From contig NZ_HG938353.1 of the NCBI RefSeq assembly GCF_000731315.1, positions 682,001 through 746,000 on the forward strand: a stretch of DNA of 64,000 nucleotides, read 5' to 3'. The translations under genes and the position numbers were made by a program. Under the pieces are notes generated by a model. That model was not told the DNA's origin and ran no database searches. It saw nothing but the letters and a program-made list of their open reading frames with translations. Origin of the DNA: Neorhizobium galegae bv. orientalis str. HAMBI 540 (lineage in GTDB: Bacteria > Pseudomonadota > Alphaproteobacteria > Rhizobiales > Rhizobiaceae). Positions 45,130 through 53,344 of this stretch are shown in pieces (the first letter of the stretch is position 1; the number at the start of each line of letters is the position of its first letter).

Positions 45130-46083
45130 ATGACAGATCAACGCATTCTTCCTTCCCGAAATCTTATGGAAGACGGTGGTTTAACCCGCCGCAGCCTGCT
45201 GGCCGGCGCCGCCGGCCTCTCGGTCGCAGCCCTGCTGCCGGCCGCGGCGCGCGCGGAATTTCCCATTCCCGAAGTCCCGCCGCTTGAGAAGGAAGACTAT
45301 GGCGAAGCCCGCAAGCGGTTCCATACCAATCTCTTGAGGAAGGGGCCTTCTCCCGAACAGTCTGCCCCGCTCGGCACGCCCGCAGGGGCCAGGAGGGTGA
45401 TGTATCGCGGCGGCCCGGACGGCTCGATCGAACTGATCGCCTGGATCTCGTCCTATGAGCCTTCCGCCAAGCTGAAGCCCGCGGTTCTTTTCCTGCACGG
45501 CGGCAACGCCACCGGTGACGGCCATTGGGAGCTGATGAAGGCCTATTGGGAAGCCGGTTACGTCGTCATGCTGCCCTCGTTCCGCGGCGAGAACGGCCAG
45601 GCCGGCAATTATTCGGGCTTCTACGACGAGACATCGGATGCGCTGGCTGCCGCAAGCTACCTGGAGGACCTGCCGGGGATCGACAAGAACCGCTTCTTCC
45701 TCGCCGGCCATTCGAATGGCGGCACCCTTGCGCTGCTTGCCTCGATGACCCGAAAATTCCGCGCCTCGGCGCCGATCTCGGCCGGCGTCAATTCCTGGCG
45801 TTATTTCGGCCGCTTCGAGCGCGAAGTCCGTTTCGACGAAAACGACCAGCAGGAATTCATCATGCGCTCCTCGGTCTGTTTCGGCCACAGCCTCAAATGC
45901 CCGACGCTGCTGCTGCGCGGCACCGAGGAACGGCCCTTCGATGCCGACCACCAGCTGCTGATGGATCGGGCAAAATCGGCCGGCGTCCCGATCGAGGCAA
46001 AGCTCTTGCCCGGCAACCACAACGGCGTCGTGCCGGGCGCGGTCGCCGAGAGCATCCGCTTCTTCAGCCAGGTCACGGGTTAG
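45130..46083 (+). CDS. Tat-exported alpha/beta hydrolase
   Basis: A 317-residue protein with Tat signal LTRRSLLAGAAGLSVAALLP followed by AAARAEF. The hydrolase domain has LFLHGGNATGDGHWEL, the nucleophile elbow LAGHSNGGTLALLA and a His in LPGNHNGVV. It is of the prolyl-oligopeptidase/dienelactone-hydrolase type; the substrate is unknown. I chose ATG 45130, though ATG 45166 (MEDGG) would also keep the Tat motif. Confidence 0.8.
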   Translation: MTDQRILPSRNLMEDGGLTRRSLLAGAAGLSVAALLPAAARAEFPIPEVPPLEKEDYGEARKRFHTNLLRKGPSPEQSAPLGTPAGARRVMYRGGPDGSIELIAWISSYEPSAKLKPAVLFLHGGNATGDGHWELMKAYWEAGYVVMLPSFRGENGQAGNYSGFYDETSDALAAASYLEDLPGIDKNRFFLAGHSNGGTLALLASMTRKFRASAPISAGVNSWRYFGRFEREVRFDENDQQEFIMRSSVCFGHSLKCPTLLLRGTEERPFDADHQLLMDRAKSAGVPIEAKLLPGNHNGVVPGAVAESIRFFSQVTG

Positions 46084-46131
46084 GGCTGAGTGCCCCTGTC
46101 ATTTTGACGATTTCCGCACTATCTTGCGACC

Positions 46132-46359
46132 ATGGAACCTGCGCAGGACCGCACCATCATTCCCGCAGATTACCCGGAGCTGAAGCAGCTCGTCTGGAGT
46201 CGCGATCCATTGCGCCCGATTCCAGCCGAGGAGGCCTTCTCCATCTATGAGCGCAATTGGCGTTTTGTGGATGAACGCGGCCTCACCAGGCGGGAGGCTG
46301 ATCTCATTGAGGATCTGGCGCGGGCCTTCGGCGGGGGCGTGATGCTCAAATCCCGATGA
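46132..46359 (+). CDS. Small partner protein of the AbiEii-like gene
   Basis: A 75-residue protein containing AEEAFSIYERNWRFVDERGL and ending DLARAFGGGVMLKSR. It overlaps the nucleotidyltransferase gene by ATGA, so the two are co-translated. From memory, small proteins with a 'YERNWRFVD' segment precede AbiEii-like genes in other alphaproteobacteria. It is much shorter than AbiEi antitoxins (about 200 residues) and has no visible winged helix, so an antitoxin role is inference from position. Confidence 0.6.
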   Translation: MEPAQDRTIIPADYPELKQLVWSRDPLRPIPAEEAFSIYERNWRFVDERGLTRREADLIEDLARAFGGGVMLKSR

Positions 46360-47081
46360 AAGATTTCGTTCTCCCCGAACATCAGATCATTGCCGAAGCA
46401 CTCTCGCGGATGGATCGCGAATACCTTGTAGCGAACGAATGCTGGTTCGGTGGCGGCACTGCGATTGTGTTGAAACTTGGCGAGTATCGGCGTTCACTGG
46501 ATGTCGATTTTCTTTGCGCTTCTTCGGACGGTTATCGTGAACTCCGCAGCGCTGCGACCGAGCGCGGTCTCAAGGCCTTTTTTCCGGAATCGATAAAGGC
46601 GGTGCGGGATTTTCGCATCGATCAATACGGTCTCCGGACGGTTTTCGAATTCAGGGAACAGCTGATCAAGTTCGAGATCATCCGCGAGGGACGAATTGCT
46701 CTGAACGGCAGAATGGATGCCGATCTTCTGGTGCCGGCCTTGCTTCCTGAAGACATGTTTGCCGAAAAACTGCTCGCCAACGCGGACCGCGGCCAGGATC
46801 GCTCGGTGGCTTACCGTGACGCTTTCGATCTAGGGGTCCTGGTTGAGCATTTCGGAGCGATTCCGGGGGCGGCGGTCGAAAAGGCGACGGCCGCTTACGG
46901 CGCGGATATAGGACGCAAACTGGCTTGGGTCGTAAATCGACTGCAGGATGCCGAAGAGCGCAATGCAGCGGCCCATTCCCTAATGATGAGACCAGATAGG
47001 GCGCTCAGGGCAATCTGCGAACTGCGACGCGAGACTGTCCGCCTTTGGCCGGAGCTCGAGGTTCGCTCCGACGATATTTGA
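46356..47081 (+). CDS. AbiEii/AbiGii-like nucleotidyltransferase (toxin candidate)
   Basis: A 241-residue nucleotidyltransferase. CWFGGGTAIVLKLGEYRRSL and DVDFL give the GG(S/T)-x(9-13)-D-x-D catalytic motif; LLPEDMFAEKLLANADRGQD and AYRDAFDLGVLV are the Lys/helix segments of AbiEii/MenT enzymes. Relatives block tRNA or cause abortive infection and are normally held by a partner antitoxin. The gene starts in an ATGA overlap with the 75-residue gene, the probable partner. Confidence 0.82.
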   Translation: MKDFVLPEHQIIAEALSRMDREYLVANECWFGGGTAIVLKLGEYRRSLDVDFLCASSDGYRELRSAATERGLKAFFPESIKAVRDFRIDQYGLRTVFEFREQLIKFEIIREGRIALNGRMDADLLVPALLPEDMFAEKLLANADRGQDRSVAYRDAFDLGVLVEHFGAIPGAAVEKATAAYGADIGRKLAWVVNRLQDAEERNAAAHSLMMRPDRALRAICELRRETVRLWPELEVRSDDI

Positions 47082-47146
47082 CCAGCCTCGCGCCAGCCGC
47101 ATCTGCCATTGTCGGCCTAGACGTCATCTGCTGGAAACGGGTTCTC

Positions 47147-47971
47147 ATGCCATTCTCCTTTCGATCTTTCCCCCGAACCCTTGGGCTTTCCTTCACGCTT
47201 GCTGCGACCGCTGCGGTCAGCGGCTGCCAGATCCCTTTGGTCACCGATACCAGCCGCATGAATCCGGACGTCTTCGTCCAGGAGACGTCGCCGGTCTTCA
47301 ACGTCGCGCCCTATGCCGATCCGCCGTCGAACCAGCCACCTCCGATGCCGGGTGCCATTCCGCACAAGCGCCAGCTCTATCCGTCGACTTTCCATCAGAC
47401 CTATGGGTTGCCGATTTCCAACCCGGTCCACCGGGCCATGTATGGCGTGATCCGCGATGACGGCCACACGCTTCCGGCCATCCCCTATTCGCGCATCGAT
47501 GCCCGTTATCTGCGCCAGGACGTCGACTACCAAACCAGCGAAGTGCCGGGCACGATCGTCGTCGATACCAGGGAGCGCTTCCTCTATCTCGTGCAGCCGG
47601 GCGGCAAGGCGATCCGTTACGGCGTCGGCCTCGGCAAGGCCGGTTTCGCCTGGCAGGGCCGCGGCGTGATCCAGCGCAAGGCGGAATGGCCGCGCTGGAC
47701 GCCGCCGGACGAGATGGTCGCCCGCCAGCCGGATCTGCGCAAATTTTCGGCCGCCGAAGGCGGTGCCAATCCGGGCCTCAACAATCCGCTCGGCGCCCGC
47801 GCGCTCTACATCTTCAAGGATGGCCAGGACACGCTCTACCGGGTGCACGGCACGCCGGACTGGCAGTCTGTCGGCAAGCAGACCTCGTCCGGCTGCGTGC
47901 GCATGCTGAACCAGGATGTCATCGACCTCTTCGACCGCGTGCCCTCGGGCACCCAGATCGTGGTCCTCTGA
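47147..47971 (+). CDS. L,D-transpeptidase (YkuD), lipoprotein
   Basis: A 274-residue cell-wall enzyme with a lipoprotein signal whose lipobox VSGC falls near residue 27. The YkuD core has VVDTRERFLYLVQPGGKAIR and the catalytic HGTPDWQSVGKQTSSGCVR, with the Cys in SSGCVR. It would cross-link peptidoglycan or attach proteins in the periplasm. I chose ATG 47147. A related transpeptidase follows, so the pair probably arose by duplication. Confidence 0.9.
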   Translation: MPFSFRSFPRTLGLSFTLAATAAVSGCQIPLVTDTSRMNPDVFVQETSPVFNVAPYADPPSNQPPPMPGAIPHKRQLYPSTFHQTYGLPISNPVHRAMYGVIRDDGHTLPAIPYSRIDARYLRQDVDYQTSEVPGTIVVDTRERFLYLVQPGGKAIRYGVGLGKAGFAWQGRGVIQRKAEWPRWTPPDEMVARQPDLRKFSAAEGGANPGLNNPLGARALYIFKDGQDTLYRVHGTPDWQSVGKQTSSGCVRMLNQDVIDLFDRVPSGTQIVVL

Positions 47972-47999
47972 GCGCCGCAACAGGCTTGGCAATAGACGG

Positions 48000-48025
48000 A
48001 AAGAGCGGCGATGCCGCTCTTTTTC
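48000..48025 (+). terminator. Rho-independent terminator
   Basis: AAAGAGCGGC-GAT-GCCGCTCTTT is a perfect 10-bp hairpin running into TTTTT. It separates the two L,D-transpeptidase genes, so they have separate transcripts. Confidence 0.88.
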
Positions 48026-48197
48026 GTTCGATTCATCTCATGGGTTTGAACCGCCGTGTAGGTCTCGTGAATAGTTGATTAACGACCGCAGACCTATCTT
48101 CCCTGCGGAAGGAGCGAGTCGGAACTTTTCGGCCGCCCTGCCGTTAAAGAGCGATTTTGCTGTTCCCTGCGTTTCCTATCGGACGGTCCTGCCTCAG

Positions 48198-48899
48198 ATG
48201 ATCCTGAACCCTTCGTTTTCCCGCCGGAGTTTTTTGTCTCTCCTCGGTGCGGGTGCGGCCTCCACGCTTGCCGGCTGCGCCTCATCGGTGCCGCGTCCGC
48301 TGGCGACTACGGTTGCCTTCCGACCGGAGCCTATTGAGGGCCCGTCGTCGGAACTGGATGTGATGTACGGCTCCATCGTCGACGGCGGTTTCGTCATTCC
48401 GGCGATACCCTATCGGCAGATCAATCCACGCTACTACCGCCAGCAGGTCGTCGATCCGACCGGCGAGCGTCCAGGCACGGTCGTCGTCGATACCGCCTCG
48501 CGTTTCCTCTACCTCATCGAGCCGGGCGGCACTGCGATGCGCTACGGCGTCGGCATTGGCCGCGAGGGGTTCGCCTGGCAGGGCGAAGGCGTCATCCAGT
48601 GGCGGCAGAGATGGCCGAAATGGACGCCGCCGGACGAAATGGTCGCCCGCCAGCCGGAACTCACCAAATATTCGGCCAAGAATGGCGGCATGCCGCCCGG
48701 CCTTCTGAACCCGCTCGGCGCCCGCGCGCTCTACATCTTCAAGAACGGCCAGGATACGCTCTACCGCCTGCACGGCTCGCCGGAATGGAACTCGATCGGC
48801 AAGGCCGTCTCGTCGGGCTGCGTACGGCTGATGAACCAGGATATCATCGACCTCTACGACCGCGTGCCGGAAAAGGCGCGCATCGTGGTGTGGCAGTAA
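48198..48899 (+). CDS. L,D-transpeptidase (YkuD), Tat/lipoprotein signal
   Basis: A 233-residue paralog of the preceding gene: core VVDTASRFLYLIEPGGTAMR, catalytic HGSPEWNSIGKAVSSGCVR. The N-terminus combines a twin-Arg start (SRRSFLSLLGAGAASTLAGC) with a lipobox LAGC, so it may be a Tat-exported lipoprotein. The first paralog lacks the RR pair. I chose ATG 48198; the frame opens earlier at 48075. Likely peptidoglycan cross-linking. Confidence 0.88.
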   Translation: MILNPSFSRRSFLSLLGAGAASTLAGCASSVPRPLATTVAFRPEPIEGPSSELDVMYGSIVDGGFVIPAIPYRQINPRYYRQQVVDPTGERPGTVVVDTASRFLYLIEPGGTAMRYGVGIGREGFAWQGEGVIQWRQRWPKWTPPDEMVARQPELTKYSAKNGGMPPGLLNPLGARALYIFKNGQDTLYRLHGSPEWNSIGKAVSSGCVRLMNQDIIDLYDRVPEKARIVVWQ

Positions 48900-48966
48900 T
48901 CTCTGTCACAGACACTTGCTAAACATCCCCGACGCAACCTAGACTTGCACAGAAAGGGATTTGCGC

Positions 48967-49851
48967 ATGGTCGAGATCGACGCCGCTCTCGTGAAAAACC
49001 TGATAGCCGCTCAATTTCCCGATTGGGCGGATTTGTCCGTGCGCCCGGTCGCGAACGGCGGCTGGGACAACCGCACCTTCCATCTCGGCGAGACCATGCT
49101 GGTGCGCCTGCCGAGTGCCGAACGTTATGTCGCGCAGGTGGAGAAGGAACATCGCTTCCTGCCGGCGTTTGGTCCCCAGTTGCCGCTTCCCATTCCTGTC
49201 CCCCTGGGGCTCGGAAAGCCGGGTGAAGGTTATCCCTGGCCCTGGTCGGTCTATGCCTGGATCGCCGGTGATCGATCCAGCCTCCAGGCGATCGCCAACC
49301 TGACCGTTTTTGCCGAGGATCTGGCGGATTTCCTGCTGGCCCTCCGGAAAATCGATCCGTCCGACGGCCCGCCTCCCGGCCCGCATAACTTTTTCCGCGG
49401 CGGCGCATTGGAAGTCTATGACAACGAGACACGTCGTTCGATCAGAGTCCTTGCCGATCAGATCGATGTGCCCCTGATCACCGAAATCTGGGAACGGGCG
49501 CTCGCCTCGACCTGGAAGAACAGGCCGGTCTGGGTGCATGGCGACGTCGCCGAGGGAAACCTGCTCGTCCGCGACGGACGGCTTGCCGCCGTGATCGATT
49601 TCGGCAGTTCCGGCACCGGCGATCCGGCCTGCGACCTCGTCATCGCCTGGACCCTGTTCGACGAACCCGCAGCCCATGCTTTCCGCAATCGGGTGAAGCT
49701 CGACACTGAGACCTGGGAAAGGGCGCGCGGCTGGTGCCTGTGGAAAGCGCTGATCACGGCTGCCGGCGAACCCGGCACAAATCCGCTGGTCAAGGATGAG
49801 CATCGCCGCTGGATCGACAGGATCGTTGCGGATCACCTCGGCCAAGCCTGA
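48967..49851 (+). CDS. Aminoglycoside phosphotransferase (APH) family kinase
   Basis: A 294-residue APH/choline-kinase-fold enzyme. RPVANGGWDNRTFHLGETML is the start of the ATP-binding lobe, WVHGDVAEGNLLV holds the Brenner motif HGDxxxxN with the catalytic Asp, and AVIDFGSSGTGDPACDL the metal-binding DFG. The true substrate may be a drug, a sugar alcohol or another small molecule. Starts at ATG 48967. Confidence 0.88.
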   Translation: MVEIDAALVKNLIAAQFPDWADLSVRPVANGGWDNRTFHLGETMLVRLPSAERYVAQVEKEHRFLPAFGPQLPLPIPVPLGLGKPGEGYPWPWSVYAWIAGDRSSLQAIANLTVFAEDLADFLLALRKIDPSDGPPPGPHNFFRGGALEVYDNETRRSIRVLADQIDVPLITEIWERALASTWKNRPVWVHGDVAEGNLLVRDGRLAAVIDFGSSGTGDPACDLVIAWTLFDEPAAHAFRNRVKLDTETWERARGWCLWKALITAAGEPGTNPLVKDEHRRWIDRIVADHLGQA

Positions 49852-49913
49852 TCTCTGCGGGAACTAGGCCGGAACTTTTCCGTTGAATTGCGTGGAATGT
49901 TCTGGAGGAAGCC

Positions 49914-50321
49914 GTGCAGCAGAATTCACTATGGCGAGCCTATAGCTACGCTTGGATCACCTTGGCATTTTTTGGTTTCAGTCTTGTCGGGCATTGGCTG
50001 TTCGGCTGGTTCGCCTTTGTCCAGGAACAGGCCGAGCACGGGCAGCCGGTGGAATTTTCTCCCTATCTGGTGGAAATGCTGCGGGATACGTTCGAAAACT
50101 GGCAGTCGGAATTCCTGCAGCTGCTCTGGCAGGTCGGTGGCCTCGCCTTCTTCCTGTTTCTGGGCTCGCCGCAATCGAAGGAAGGCTCTGACCGGCTGGA
50201 GGCGAAGATCGACGTCATCCTGCGCAGAGTGGATCCCGCCGATGGCGAAGGCGTGATCCGGGAACTGGACGAACGTTATTCGGGCCGCCATACGGACGAA
50301 CCGGAAGCCCACAAGACGTGA
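49914..50321 (+). CDS. DUF6766-type small membrane protein
   Basis: A 135-residue protein with two membrane segments (about 10-33, AWITLAFFGFSLVGHWLFGW, and 65-82, LQLLWQVGGLAFFLFLG). The start is GTG with GGAGGA eight bases upstream. GSPQSKEGSDRLEAKIDVIL is the conserved middle. I place it in DUF6766 from memory; function unknown. A charged C-terminal tail ends the protein. Confidence 0.78.
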   Translation: MQQNSLWRAYSYAWITLAFFGFSLVGHWLFGWFAFVQEQAEHGQPVEFSPYLVEMLRDTFENWQSEFLQLLWQVGGLAFFLFLGSPQSKEGSDRLEAKIDVILRRVDPADGEGVIRELDERYSGRHTDEPEAHKT

Positions 50322-50377
50322 GCAGCGCAGGTTCTGCCGCTCTCGCGTTGACCGGTCTCGACCGGCGATGGAGACTA

Positions 50378-50863
50378 TCAGACAGCGGACAGCGTCTCTT
50401 TTTCGCTTCCCGCCTTTGTCAGCCTTTCCTTGAGCGCGACCAGTTCGTCGCGCAGGGCCATGGCTTCCTCGAAGCTGCAGCCGGTGGCCTTGCCGATTGC
50501 AGCGGTTACCGCGACCGCCTGGGCTTTCAGCTCCCGGCCTTTTTTCGTCAGCAAAATCTTCACCTGCCGCTCGTCGTCGTGGTCGCGCTTGCGGGCGACG
50601 AGGCCGGACTGTTCGAGGCGCTTGAGGAGAGGGGAGAGCGTGCCGGAATCCAGCCCCAGCCGGTCGCCGATCGCCTTCACCGGCTGGTCGTCCTCCTCCC
50701 AGAGCGCGATCATCACCAGGTATTGCGGATAGGTAAGGCCGAGCGGTTCCAGCAGCGGCTTATAGGTGCGCGTGAAGGCATGCGCCGCGCCGTAGATCGC
50801 AAAACACAGCTGCGCATCGAGCTCGATCTCGAAATTATCCGCGTTGCCCGCCTTTTTCTGCAT
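50378..50863 (-). CDS. ohrR: OhrR, peroxide-sensing MarR-family repressor
   Basis: A 161-residue repressor. QLCFAIYGAAHAFTRTYKPL contains the single peroxide-sensing Cys near the N-terminus, and LTYPQYLVMIALWEEDDQPV, IGDRLGLDSGTLSPLLKRLE, RDHDDERQVKILLTKKG form the wing-helix. I chose ATG 50863. Divergent from ohr across a region with palindromes, its likely operator. Organic hydroperoxides would oxidise the Cys and free the ohr promoter. Confidence 0.92.
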   Translation of the reverse strand: MQKKAGNADNFEIELDAQLCFAIYGAAHAFTRTYKPLLEPLGLTYPQYLVMIALWEEDDQPVKAIGDRLGLDSGTLSPLLKRLEQSGLVARKRDHDDERQVKILLTKKGRELKAQAVAVTAAIGKATGCSFEEAMALRDELVALKERLTKAGSEKETLSAV

Positions 50864-50933
50864 GGCCGGTCCTGTCTTCACGTGTCTGTGCTCTATCTTT
50901 TCCAGAAGCGTATTTTCGCAGGCTTGACGGCAA

Positions 50934-50973
50934 ATTGCAATGCGCGTAATTAGATTGCACGCAATTGAATTGC
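50934..50973. promoter_or_regulatory. OhrR operator region
   Basis: Two overlapping perfect palindromes lie 50-70 bases before the ohr start: ATTGC-AC-GCAAT at 50954-50965 and GCAATT-G-AATTGC at 50961-50973. A further copy (AATTGCAATGCGCGTAATT) lies just upstream. The layout matches OhrR boxes between ohrR and ohr. Confidence 0.65.
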
Positions 50974-51024
50974 GGACAATGTTTTGACCTGGAACCATCA
51001 TCAAAGACCAAGGGAGTTAGACCC

Positions 51025-51447
51025 ATGCCTATTCTCTACACCACCAAGGCTTCTGCCACCGGCGGCCGCGCCGGTCATGGCGCCTCCGAAGACGGCGTTC
51101 TCGACGTCACGCTGACGGTTCCGAAGGAACTCGGCGGCGACGGTGCCCGCGGCACCAATCCGGAACAGCTCTTCGCAACCGGTTATTCCGCCTGCTTCCT
51201 CGGCGCGCTGAAGAACGTTGCCGGCAAGGAAAAGGTCAAGATCCCGGATGACGCCAAGGTGACGGCAACTGTCGGCATCGGCCCGCGCGACGACGGCAAG
51301 GGTTTCGGCATCGAGGTATCCCTCCTGGTGGACATTCCGGGCATGGACAAGGCCCAGGCCGAAGACCTCGTCGCCAAGGCCCATATCGTCTGCCCCTATA
51401 GCCATGCGATGCGCACCTCGACCGAAGTGCCGGTCTCTGTCGCCTGA
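51025..51447 (+). CDS. ohr: Organic hydroperoxide resistance protein
   Basis: A 140-residue OsmC-fold peroxidase that reduces organic hydroperoxides with lipoylated proteins. The two active Cys lie in GYSACFLGAL and AHIVCPYSHA, and the N-terminus is MPILYTTKASATGGRAGH. AGGGAG lies nine bases before the ATG at 51025. Controlled by the divergent ohrR. Confidence 0.95.
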   Translation: MPILYTTKASATGGRAGHGASEDGVLDVTLTVPKELGGDGARGTNPEQLFATGYSACFLGALKNVAGKEKVKIPDDAKVTATVGIGPRDDGKGFGIEVSLLVDIPGMDKAQAEDLVAKAHIVCPYSHAMRTSTEVPVSVA

Positions 51448-51471
51448 TCGTTCTGAAGATTTCCGAAATGG

Positions 51472-51499
51472 AAAGCCGGCCGCTCGCGCCGGCTTTTTC
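51472..51499 (+). terminator. Rho-independent terminator, ohr / MarR convergent
   Basis: AAAGCCGGC-CGCTCGC-GCCGGCTTT is a perfect 9-bp hairpin followed by TTTTT-rich sequence. It lies between the convergent ohr and MarR genes. Confidence 0.85.
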
Positions 51500-51957
51500 T
51501 ATTTGATCCCGCCCAGCGTCGCTCGCAGTTCCGCCGGTCCGCCCTCGCCAAGCTCAGCGTCAATCTCCGCATGCACCCGCTTCCAGATCGGCAGGGCGGC
51601 CGAGAGCATGGTCATGCCGTCATCGGTGAGGCGCAGCAGCCGGCCACGCCGGTCCTTCGGATCGACGGTGGTTTCCACCAGGCCGCGCCGTTCCAGCACT
51701 TTCAGCGCCGCCGTCAGCGTCGTGCGGTCCATCGCGAGCAGGGCGGCGACCTGGCTCATCGGCGCCGGCTGCGGCCGGTTCAGCGACATCATCAGCGAGA
51801 ACTGACCGTTGGTGAGCCCGATCGGCTTCATCGCATTGTCGAAACGCCGGGCAAGCGCCCGCGCCGCCCGCTGCACATGCAGGCAGAGGCACGTGTCGCG
51901 TACCAGCAGCGTTGTCGAAAAGGGAATCACTTCGATGGTCGGGGTGTTTGACAGCAT
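51499..51957 (-). CDS. MarR-family regulator divergent from DUF899 gene
   Basis: A 152-residue winged helix: GLTNGQFSLMMSLNRPQPAP, VAALLAMDRTTLTAALKVLE, and the wing DPKDRRGRLLRLTDDG. Two Cys in LVRDTCLCLHVQRAARALA near the N-terminus could serve redox sensing, as in OhrR, but the spacing is different. A 12-base palindrome lies 11 bases from its start, so it likely controls itself and the divergent three-gene run. Confidence 0.87.
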   Translation of the reverse strand: MLSNTPTIEVIPFSTTLLVRDTCLCLHVQRAARALARRFDNAMKPIGLTNGQFSLMMSLNRPQPAPMSQVAALLAMDRTTLTAALKVLERRGLVETTVDPKDRRGRLLRLTDDGMTMLSAALPIWKRVHAEIDAELGEGGPAELRATLGGIK

Positions 51958-51968
51958 CGGAAGAGTAT

Positions 51969-51980
51969 GTTGATATCAAC
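51969..51980. promoter_or_regulatory. Palindromic operator GTTGATATCAAC
   Basis: A perfect 12-base palindrome in the 53-base gap between the MarR gene and the DUF899 gene. The gap is so short that one bound regulator would cover both promoters. Confidence 0.6.
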
Positions 51981-52010
51981 TTATTCTGTCAAGCATAGGA
52001 GGAGCCTGTC

Positions 52011-52763
52011 ATGGATGTCACCACGTCCCCGAAAAACCCTGTCGTCAGCCGCGAGGAGTGGCTCGAAGCCCGGCGCAAGCTGCTGGCTCTGGAAAAGGAA
52101 GAGACCCATCTGCGCGACAAGGTGCGCGCTGAACGCCAGGCGATGCCCTGGGTAAAGGTCGACAAGGACTACGTGTTCGACACTCCGAAGGGCAAAAAGT
52201 CGCTCGCCGAACTGTTCGACGCCCGCAGCCAGCTGCTTGTCTACCATTTCATGCTCGGCCCGGACTGGGATGCCGGCTGCCTCGGCTGTTCATTTCTCTC
52301 GGACCATATCGATGGCGCTCTGCCGCATCTCAACAACCACGACGTCACCTATGTCGCGGTCGCCCGCGCGCCGCTCGACAAGATCGAGGCCTACAAGAAG
52401 CGCATGGGCTGGAAATTCCCCTGGGTCTCGTCCTTCGGCAGCGATTTCAACTTCGATTATCACGTCTCCTTTACCAGGCAAGACCTCGCCAAGGAGAAGG
52501 TGTATTATAACTTCCGCGAAGTCCCGCCGTCAGAGGCGCATGACGAGCTGCCGGGTCTTTCCGCCTTCTACAGAAACGAGGCGGGCGAGATCTTTCATAC
52601 CTATTCCAGCTATGCCCGCGGCGGCGAAGAGCTGATCGGCACGCTGATGATCCTCGACCGGGCACCACTTGGCCGCAACGAGGCTTCGACGATGAATTTC
52701 GTCAAGCGCCACGACGAATACGAAGAGAAGCCGCAGGAGACGGCTTCATCCTGCTGCCATTGA
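52011..52763 (+). CDS. DUF899 thioredoxin-like protein
   Basis: A 250-residue DUF899 protein. YHFMLGPDWDAGCLGCSFLS contains a C-x2-C pair in the position of a thioredoxin-like active site, and MGWKFPWVSSFGSDFNFDYH is the typical family middle. The tail ends SSCCH, adding two Cys. A thiol/redox role is suggested but unproven. AGGAGGAG lies upstream of the ATG. Together with the next two genes and the divergent MarR protein this looks like one stress unit. Confidence 0.85.
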   Translation: MDVTTSPKNPVVSREEWLEARRKLLALEKEETHLRDKVRAERQAMPWVKVDKDYVFDTPKGKKSLAELFDARSQLLVYHFMLGPDWDAGCLGCSFLSDHIDGALPHLNNHDVTYVAVARAPLDKIEAYKKRMGWKFPWVSSFGSDFNFDYHVSFTRQDLAKEKVYYNFREVPPSEAHDELPGLSAFYRNEAGEIFHTYSSYARGGEELIGTLMILDRAPLGRNEASTMNFVKRHDEYEEKPQETASSCCH

Positions 52764-52804
52764 ACGGGTTCATTCTGGCGCTTCGAAAAGAGGAGGAGGA
52801 AAAG

Positions 52805-53284
52805 ATGAGCACGATGGAAATGCCCAAGCCGCAGGTCGAACACGGCTTTCTGGAAAGGATGGTCGGCCTCTGGGAGGTGACGTCCACCAGCATGGGCCAT
52901 GACGAAAAATGGGTCGAAGTCTGCCGGTCGCTGAACGGCATCTGGTTCGTCGCTGAAGGCAGCGGCGAGATGCCGGGCGGCGGTGGCCCCGCCACTACCA
53001 TTCTCACTCTCGGCTATGATCCGGCCAAGGGCAGATATGTCGGCACCTGGCTCGGCACGATGATGAACCATCTCTGGGTCTACGAGGGGGAGGTGTCGGA
53101 CGACGGATCGACGCTCAATCTCTATACGACCGGCCCGGATTTTGCCAATCCCGGCAAGACCGGCGATTACCGCGAGCAGATCATCTTCACCGACGACGAT
53201 CACCGGACCTTCAATTCCAGCTCCAAACAGCCGGACGGTACCTGGCAGCAGTTCATGGAAGCGCATTACGCCCGCAAGCGCTGA
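52805..53284 (+). CDS. DUF1579 family protein
   Basis: A 159-residue protein, LERMVGLWEVTSTSMGHDEK, then LTLGYDPAKGRYVGTWLGTM, typical of DUF1579, a lipocalin-like family with unknown ligand. AGGAGGAGGAAAAG precedes the ATG at 52805. It follows the DUF899 gene by 41 bases, likely one transcript. Confidence 0.82.
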   Translation: MSTMEMPKPQVEHGFLERMVGLWEVTSTSMGHDEKWVEVCRSLNGIWFVAEGSGEMPGGGGPATTILTLGYDPAKGRYVGTWLGTMMNHLWVYEGEVSDDGSTLNLYTTGPDFANPGKTGDYREQIIFTDDDHRTFNSSSKQPDGTWQQFMEAHYARKR

Positions 53285-53344
53285 GCCTTGCGTGTGTCCA
53301 ATTCAACGCGTCGGACGACGCAGTCATTCGTAGAGGAGACGACC

